From: Nitrospirota bacterium
Lineage (GTDB): Bacteria; Nitrospirota; Nitrospiria; Nitrospirales; Nitrospiraceae
Reading direction: 5' to 3'
NCBI GenBank assembly: GCA_016235225.1
Contig: JACRLS010000207.1
Location: 1 to 9,349 of the forward strand
Length of the DNA: 9,349 nt
Both the position numbers and the translations under genes were made by a program. Below are positions 6,063 through 9,349 of this stretch, one piece after another (within the stretch, counting starts at the first letter, position 1; every line of letters starts with the position of its first letter). The notes beneath the pieces are model-generated. The model did no database searches and was not told the origin of the DNA. It saw only the letters and a program-made list of their open reading frames with translations.

Positions 6063-6533
6063 AGGATGAATACTGAAGGATGAACCGGACAAGGAGAACG
6101 TCATCCTCGTCCTTTTCTGTTCTTGACAGTCTTCACGCATGAGACAAGGATTGAAAGTAATTCATCAGCTTCTCTCTGAAGGTCCACAAGTTCAGCCTCC
6201 GGAGCTATACGGCTTTCGGCAAGAAGTTCCAACCAATACGCCGTTTCTTCGAGTTCTTGTAAACCGCCCTCGATCTTACTGACGAACTCGGCATCCGAGC
6301 GAGCTCTCTTGGCTTCACAGTAATGTGCGCCCACTGAAGTCCCACTCCGCAGAAGTTGCCTGCCCAAAATGCGAGCTTCTGGGGTCTTGGGAAGACGGGA
6401 AAAGATTCGGATAACCTGGAGGGCGAATGGTTTGGATCGAGTACGAAGGTCTTGCTTCTTTCCATCGCCCTGGGATTCCTGTTTCTGCATCGTCCCTCCA
6501 CCTTCAGCGTTCTGCCCTCATCCTTCATCGTTT
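6054..6533. repeat. Inverted TGAAGGATGA repeats enclosing a four-helix-bundle gene
   Basis: The left arm 6054-6069 and right arm 6518-6533 are reverse complements at 15 of 16 positions. On the left, TGAAGGATGAA is repeated at 6060-6070 and 6074-6084; the right side continues with a looser second unit (reverse complement CTGAAGGTGGAG). The left arm holds the stop codon of SUMF1 copy A (6060-6062) and the right arm holds the stop of hemD (6525-6527), at the same position of the repeat. The gene 6101-6490 is the only thing between them. Confidence 0.8.
6101..6490 (-). CDS. Four-helix-bundle protein (23S rRNA intervening-sequence family), copy 1
   Basis: The 129-residue product belongs to the small all-helical family first known from ORFs in 23S rRNA intervening sequences (TIGR02436-type). 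Signature stretches: LRTRSKPFALQVIRIFSRLP (helix 1), EARILGRQLLRSGTSVGAHY (helix 2), CEAKRARSDAEFVSKIEGGL and QELEETAYWLELLAESRI (helix 3), and ADELLSILVSCVKTVKNRK (helix 4). Members form oligomeric helical rings; some act as accessory proteins (for example Avd of diversity-generating retroelements), but most have no known role. No reverse transcriptase or target cassette is seen here. The start ATG 6490 has GGAGG 4 bases upstream. It lies 34 bases after hemD on the same strand and converges with SUMF1 copy A. It sits between inverted repeats (6054-6069/6518-6533). Confidence 0.88.
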   Translation of the reverse strand: MQKQESQGDGKKQDLRTRSKPFALQVIRIFSRLPKTPEARILGRQLLRSGTSVGAHYCEAKRARSDAEFVSKIEGGLQELEETAYWLELLAESRIAPEAELVDLQREADELLSILVSCVKTVKNRKGRG

Positions 6534-7361
6534 CTTAAGCAGCAGCTCCCGCGCCCGTTCGCTTGTCTCTTTCACCAGAATGCCCATCTTCGGATGCGAG
6601 GGTTCGAGATCGACGGGTAAGTCATAATGACGAAGCCGCTCACTGGCGGTGGGGCCGATGGACGCAAGGACCAGTCTCCTGCAGGCTTCTTTGAACGGTG
6701 CCGTCTTGCCATCCCGTTCGAGTACCCGCATCACGTGATCGATCTGCGCCGCGTTCGTGATCATGATTCGATCGAGGGCCTCTCGCAGGAGAGTGAGATC
6801 GCTCGGCATAGCCCACCGGTAGACCGGCACAGGGATCACGGTCGCTCCGCGCTGCCGTAGCCCCTCCACCAGCTCCGTTGCCGGCACGCCATATTCCTGC
6901 ACCGCGATTCGCAGGCCCGCCACGGATTTCCACTCGTCCAGCGTTCGGAGGACGTCTCGCCGGGCATTCGGCTCCGGGACGGACAGAGTCGGGGTGAGGC
7001 CGAGCGCTTTGAGAGCGGCGACCGGCTTGGGGCCTCGCGCGATGAGTGTCCCTCTTCGCAACGCGGCCTGGATCGTCTCCAACGGATGTCGGGTCCGCAA
7101 CACCTCGACCAGTGCCGTGGTCCCGACCCCCGTGAGCAGGATCACCGCATCAATCTGTCCGGCGAGGAGTTGTGCGCCGAACGACAAGGCTTCGGCATTG
7201 TGGTCGAGTGGAATTTCCCGAAGGGCGGGAACAACCGTCGGCTGTCCGCCGTGCCGCGTGATCAGATTCGTCATCTCCGCGGCCATCCGACTCTCGAACG
7301 AGACGATCGTGAGGCCTTGAAAGTTTGATTTGGTGATGTGGTGATCTGGAGAAGTGTTCAT
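6525..7361 (-). CDS. hemD: Uroporphyrinogen-III synthase (HemD family)
   Basis: HemD closes and inverts ring D of hydroxymethylbilane to give uroporphyrinogen III, the branch point for heme, siroheme and cobalamin. The 278-residue protein has the two-lobed HemD layout: IVSFESRMAAEMTNLITRHG (19-38), then PALREIPL and DAVILLTGVGTTALVE (lobe 1), then RGTLIARGPKPVAALKALGL, GLRIAVQEYGVPATELVEGL, VPVYRW and ASIGPTASERLRHYDLPVDL with HPKMG near 256-260 (lobe 2). Sequence conservation in HemD is low, so a divergent or regulatory HemD-like role stays possible. The start is uncertain: ATG 7361 has no visible Shine-Dalgarno, and the first dozen codons (MNTSPDHHITKS) are made of the repeat arm 7327-7349. 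The conserved part begins at FQGLTIVSF. Other genes of the pathway are not in the window. Confidence 0.85.
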   Translation of the reverse strand: MNTSPDHHITKSNFQGLTIVSFESRMAAEMTNLITRHGGQPTVVPALREIPLDHNAEALSFGAQLLAGQIDAVILLTGVGTTALVEVLRTRHPLETIQAALRRGTLIARGPKPVAALKALGLTPTLSVPEPNARRDVLRTLDEWKSVAGLRIAVQEYGVPATELVEGLRQRGATVIPVPVYRWAMPSDLTLLREALDRIMITNAAQIDHVMRVLERDGKTAPFKEACRRLVLASIGPTASERLRHYDLPVDLEPSHPKMGILVKETSERARELLLKKR

Positions 7362-7382
7362 TGAAGAAATTCAGATTTTGTA

Positions 7383-7462
7383 ATTATTCGATTTGGCGAA
7401 TTATCAAGAACGAGGGGAACGAGTAGTCTTCAGTTCCTTCGATTCGCCGATCACTAAATAAT
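7383..7462. repeat. AT-rich imperfect inverted repeat upstream of hemD
   Basis: The 125-base gap 7362-7486 is clearly AT-richer than its surroundings. ATTATT...GGCGAAT at 7383-7401 and the reverse complement form ATTCGCC...AATAAT at 7442-7462 can pair at both ends of the arm. A hemD promoter may be hidden here (for example TTGATA and TAATTA-like boxes on the minus strand), but no box pair has good spacing, so I do not call one. Confidence 0.45.
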
Positions 7463-7486
7463 CAGGTCGCCCAGTCGCAAAATTAT

Positions 7487-7864
7487 TCAGGGTCTTCGCG
7501 ATCTCGCGGTCTTCTGTGAAGCTGCAAAGATCGAGAGGAGTTCTCTGGCCTCGTTTAACAGGGCATCAATGTCGCGGTGATCCACAAGGCCTGATTCTTC
7601 AAGGATCTCGCACCAGAAGACCGTTTCGTCCGCCTCTTCAACCACTATTCCGAGCTTCGCAATGAACTCTGCGCGGGACCTGCCCCTGCATGCTGCGCGA
7701 TAGTTTGCAGCGACCGCCGTGCCTGCTCGTAACAATTGGTCGCTGAGAACTCTTGCCTCATGCGTGCGATGCAGCGATTGACAGAGCTTTACGACCATCA
7801 GTGCGAAATTCTTCGTCCGGTGCCGAAGGCTTTCTGCATTGTTGACGCTCATGCTTCGATCCAC
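7487..7864 (-). CDS. Four-helix-bundle protein (23S rRNA intervening-sequence family), copy 2
   Basis: This 125-residue protein is a paralogue of the one at 6101-6490. It shares LRHRTKNFALMVVKLCQSLH, EARVLSDQLLRAGTAVAANY, GRSRAEFIAKLGIVVEEADE with TVFWCEILEESGLVD, and ARELLSIFAASQKTARSRRP at the end. The two copies share the layout QLLR-G-T-V-A-Y, then a basic patch, then EE-ET-W-E-L. The start may be ATG 7864 or ATG 7852 (MSVNNAES), each with only a weak upstream AGGA- or GAAG-like site. It lies between SUMF1 copy B (49-base gap) and hemD on the same strand, and between the inverted repeats 7327-7349/7891-7913. Its molecular role is unknown. Confidence 0.88.
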   Translation of the reverse strand: MDRSMSVNNAESLRHRTKNFALMVVKLCQSLHRTHEARVLSDQLLRAGTAVAANYRAACRGRSRAEFIAKLGIVVEEADETVFWCEILEESGLVDHRDIDALLNEARELLSIFAASQKTARSRRP

Positions 7865-7913
7865 CGGTCCTCAGCCTGCGGCATAAATCACCAGATCACG
7901 AGATGACCACATC

Positions 7914-8747
7914 CTACTTGGCTTCAGATGCGCTGAGTGCGCATCTGAAGCCAGTCGACTCATTGCGGATCAGCGGATCGCTTTCCACGCGGGTGAAGAT
8001 GCGGACTGTGGGCGTCTCGTTCTGCCACCCGGCGCCCCGGACGACTTTCTTCGTGCCGCTCTCCGGGCCTGTCGGGTTGTTGGCCGGGCTCTTTTCGTAG
8101 TAGCGCGCGTCGTACCAGTCCGCCACCCATTCCCAGACGTTGCCGGCCATATCAAACACCCCGTAAGGGCTTATCCCGGCCTCATAGCTCCCCACCGGCA
8201 TGAGGGTTTTCTCGCCGATCCACTGTTGATTGTAGTTGAGGTGCTTATGGGTCGGCTCGACATTCCCCCAGGGGAAGCGACGGTCGTCGGTGCCCCGGGC
8301 GGCCTTCTCCCATTCCGCTTCCGTCGGCAGCCGCTTGCCGGCCCATTTGCAATAGGTATCGGCGTCGTGCCAATCCACGTTGATGACAGGGCGGTCGGCG
8401 ATGGTTTCGGGCATGAGCCCGCCCTCCCAGAGATTCCGCTGCTTGTTCTTGGGATGCTGGGGGACTCGGTGGGCCGACGCGCGGACAACCGCCAGGTAGC
8501 GCCCGTTGGTCACTGCAAATGTGTCGATGTAGAACGTGTCGAGGGTGACGTCGTGCCGGGGATACTCGTCACGGCCGCCGTCGCGATCACCGGGAGGCAC
8601 CCCCATGGGAAAGGAGCCGGCTGGAATCAACACCATGGGCGCGCCGTCTTTCCCGGTGTGGTCTGCAGTGAGCGCGTGAACAAGAGGCATTCCCGCGGCC
8701 GTGAACAGGAGCATGGTGAGCGTGATCATGCGCACTGGAATAGTCAT
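7914..8747 (-). CDS. Secreted SUMF1/FGE-sulfatase-domain protein lacking the catalytic cysteines (copy B)
   Basis: The 277-residue product starts at ATG 8747, preceded by a purine-rich GAGGGGGA about 4 bases upstream. A longer frame to 8942 has no such support and would hide the signal peptide MTIPVRMITLTMLLFTAAGM with cleavage near VHA. The domain motifs are PMVLIPAGSFPMGVPPGD, EYPRHDVTLDTFYIDTFAVT, RPVINVDWHDADTYCKWAGK, RLPTEAEWEKAARG, FPWGN, YGVFDMAGNVWEWVADWYD, RGAGWQNETPTVRIFTRVES and GFRC. As in copy A, the two copper cysteines of real formylglycine-generating enzyme are replaced (Asn and Val here), so that activity is not expected. Its last codons, from the conserved GFRCA to the end, are a perfect palindrome (7920-7952). 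It is the first gene of a minus-strand run that includes four-helix copy 2, hemD and four-helix copy 1. Confidence 0.88.
   Translation of the reverse strand: MTIPVRMITLTMLLFTAAGMPLVHALTADHTGKDGAPMVLIPAGSFPMGVPPGDRDGGRDEYPRHDVTLDTFYIDTFAVTNGRYLAVVRASAHRVPQHPKNKQRNLWEGGLMPETIADRPVINVDWHDADTYCKWAGKRLPTEAEWEKAARGTDDRRFPWGNVEPTHKHLNYNQQWIGEKTLMPVGSYEAGISPYGVFDMAGNVWEWVADWYDARYYEKSPANNPTGPESGTKKVVRGAGWQNETPTVRIFTRVESDPLIRNESTGFRCALSASEAK
7920..7952 (-). repeat. Perfect 14-bp hairpin at the 3' end of SUMF1 copy B
   Basis: GGCTTCAGATGCGC (7920-7933) and GCGCATCTGAAGCC (7939-7952) pair perfectly around a 5-base loop. On the mRNA this encodes GFRCALSASEA, followed by Lys and the TAG stop. It could stall or end transcription or protect the 3' end of the upper part of the transcript. 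No T-run follows. Confidence 0.85.
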
Positions 8748-8894
8748 GGGTCCCCCTCGTTGAAATCTCTCTGGTCCTGTGACGAGCAGGGGAATCGTAG
8801 CATAGCGGCGACGTTCGGTTACAGGCCGCATGATACATGAGGGCCGGCCATGCCCGGCGAATCGGACCGGTGGTCGATGCGGGCCGATTTCCCA

Positions 8895-8922
8895 TTGACG
8901 AGGTCCCTCGGAAGTCGATACC
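8895..8922 (+). promoter_or_regulatory. Weak candidate promoter for the VOC gene
   Basis: TTGACG (8895-8900) and GATACC (8917-8922) are 16 bases apart, which would put the transcription start only a few bases before ATG 8933. The -35 fits well and the -10 poorly. The rest of the 185-base divergent gap 8748-8932 shows nothing else I can support. Confidence 0.25.
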
Positions 8923-8932
8923 TTCTCCCGAC

Positions 8933-9349
8933 ATGAGCGCACCTCGCGAGTCGCGACAAGACGGAATCCGTGGCCTCAGGCATCTCGCCTTGAAAGTCAC
9001 AGATCTGACTCGCTCACGCACATTTTATGCAGAGCTGTTCGGGATGCGTGTCGTGTGGGAACCCGATGCCGACAATGTCTATCTGAGTTCGGGAGCGGAC
9101 AATTTGGCCCTCCACCAGGCCACCGCGGCTGAGCAGGAGGCCTTTCTCACAAAAAGTCCCCAGTACTTGGACCACCTGGGGTTCATCATGGAGACGGTGG
9201 AGTCGGTGGACCGGCTGTTCCAGGTCGTCGAAGAGCGGCGGATCCCCGTCGTGAAACCGCCCAAGCGCCATCGCGACGGCAGTTATTCGTTCTACATCGC
9301 CGATCCGGACGGAAACGTGGTGCAGGTGCTCTACGAGCCGAACATCAGC
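8933..9349 (+). CDS. VOC (glyoxalase/bleomycin resistance/dioxygenase) superfamily protein, 3' end not in window
   Basis: From ATG 8933 the frame stays open for 139 codons to the window end. It encodes one paired beta-alpha-beta-beta-beta domain: GLRHLALKVTDLTRSRTFYA, ELFGMRVVWEP, NVYLSSGADNLALHQ (first half), then YLDHLGFIMETVESVDRLFQ, RRIPVVKPPKRHRDGSYSFY and IADPDGNVVQVLYEP (second half). The likely metal ligands are His17, His81 and Glu135 with a partner at His61, as in glyoxalase I-like folds. The sequence reaches the usual end of a single VOC domain, so few residues are missing. Substrate cannot be predicted: lyase, dioxygenase or resistance roles are all possible. No good Shine-Dalgarno is seen. 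It is divergent from SUMF1 copy B. Confidence 0.88.
   Translation, partial: MSAPRESRQDGIRGLRHLALKVTDLTRSRTFYAELFGMRVVWEPDADNVYLSSGADNLALHQATAAEQEAFLTKSPQYLDHLGFIMETVESVDRLFQVVEERRIPVVKPPKRHRDGSYSFYIADPDGNVVQVLYEPNIS

Larger units (their letters stand above)
7327..7913. repeat. Inverted GTGATCTGG-type repeats enclosing the second four-helix-bundle gene
   Basis: Arm 7327-7349 and arm 7891-7913 are reverse complements at 19 of 23 positions, with the best block GTGATCTGG. The left arm lies inside the first codons of hemD; the right arm starts directly after the TAG stop (7914-7916) of SUMF1 copy B. The gene 7487-7864 and an AT-rich stretch lie between them. Confidence 0.75.

Noticed and set aside
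6101..7864. Diversity-generating retroelement, because of Avd-like four-helix proteins
   Set aside because: No reverse transcriptase, template repeat or C-type-lectin variable repeat is seen. The SUMF1 genes have a lectin-like fold relation, but I found no duplicated variable region; a TR/VR search with A mismatches would be decisive.
8748..8942. Longer start of SUMF1 copy B from 8942
   Set aside because: It would bury the signal peptide and overlap the start of the divergent VOC gene; ATG 8747 has a purine-rich site upstream.

Overview
The window is GC-rich, gene-dense bacterial chromosome, probably from a Nitrospira-like bacterium (Nitrospirota). That placement is inferred from the gene mix and from the style of the short intergenic repeats. 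No rRNA or other marker gene is present to prove it. I see no tRNA, rRNA or CRISPR array.

Layout. (1) 1-230: the 5' end of an ISNCY/IS1202-type transposase on the minus strand, cut by the window edge, with its IS-end region. (2) 298-2641, minus strand: tdh followed by kbl, the two-step threonine degradation pathway (threonine to 2-amino-3-ketobutyrate to glycine plus acetyl-CoA). kbl carries a 2-base frameshift. (3) 2642-2962: a divergent intergenic region with a putative tdh promoter and a large inverted array of degenerate 9-mers. (4) 2963-3406, plus: a secreted YceI-family protein that seems to lack an internal block of about 45 residues. It converges on a small HTH/zinc-ribbon regulator (3502-3816, minus). 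(5) 3933-6062, plus: a NUDIX hydrolase, a secreted LolA-like protein and a secreted SUMF1-domain protein. (6) 6101-8747, minus: a second secreted SUMF1-domain protein, a four-helix-bundle protein, a HemD-type uroporphyrinogen-III synthase and a second four-helix-bundle protein, all in one direction and possibly co-transcribed. (7) 8933-9349, plus: a VOC-superfamily protein that runs off the end.

The most distinctive signal lies between the genes. Most gaps are filled by short degenerate repeats (units of about 6-14 bases) whose second half is the reverse complement of the first, so the RNA or DNA could fold into a long imperfect hairpin. The unit differs from gap to gap, although the CTGGTTTGT 9-mer occurs in two gaps and CGAGATACGA in two. 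The repeats usually begin at, or within a few bases of, the stop codon of a flanking gene. Both four-helix-bundle genes sit inside such inverted pairs, an arrangement that recalls the stem-loop intervening sequences of 23S rRNA that carry the same protein family.

Functional links between neighbours are clear only for tdh-kbl. The secreted proteins (YceI, LolA-like, two SUMF1-domain proteins without the catalytic cysteines) suggest a cell-envelope theme but no defined pathway.
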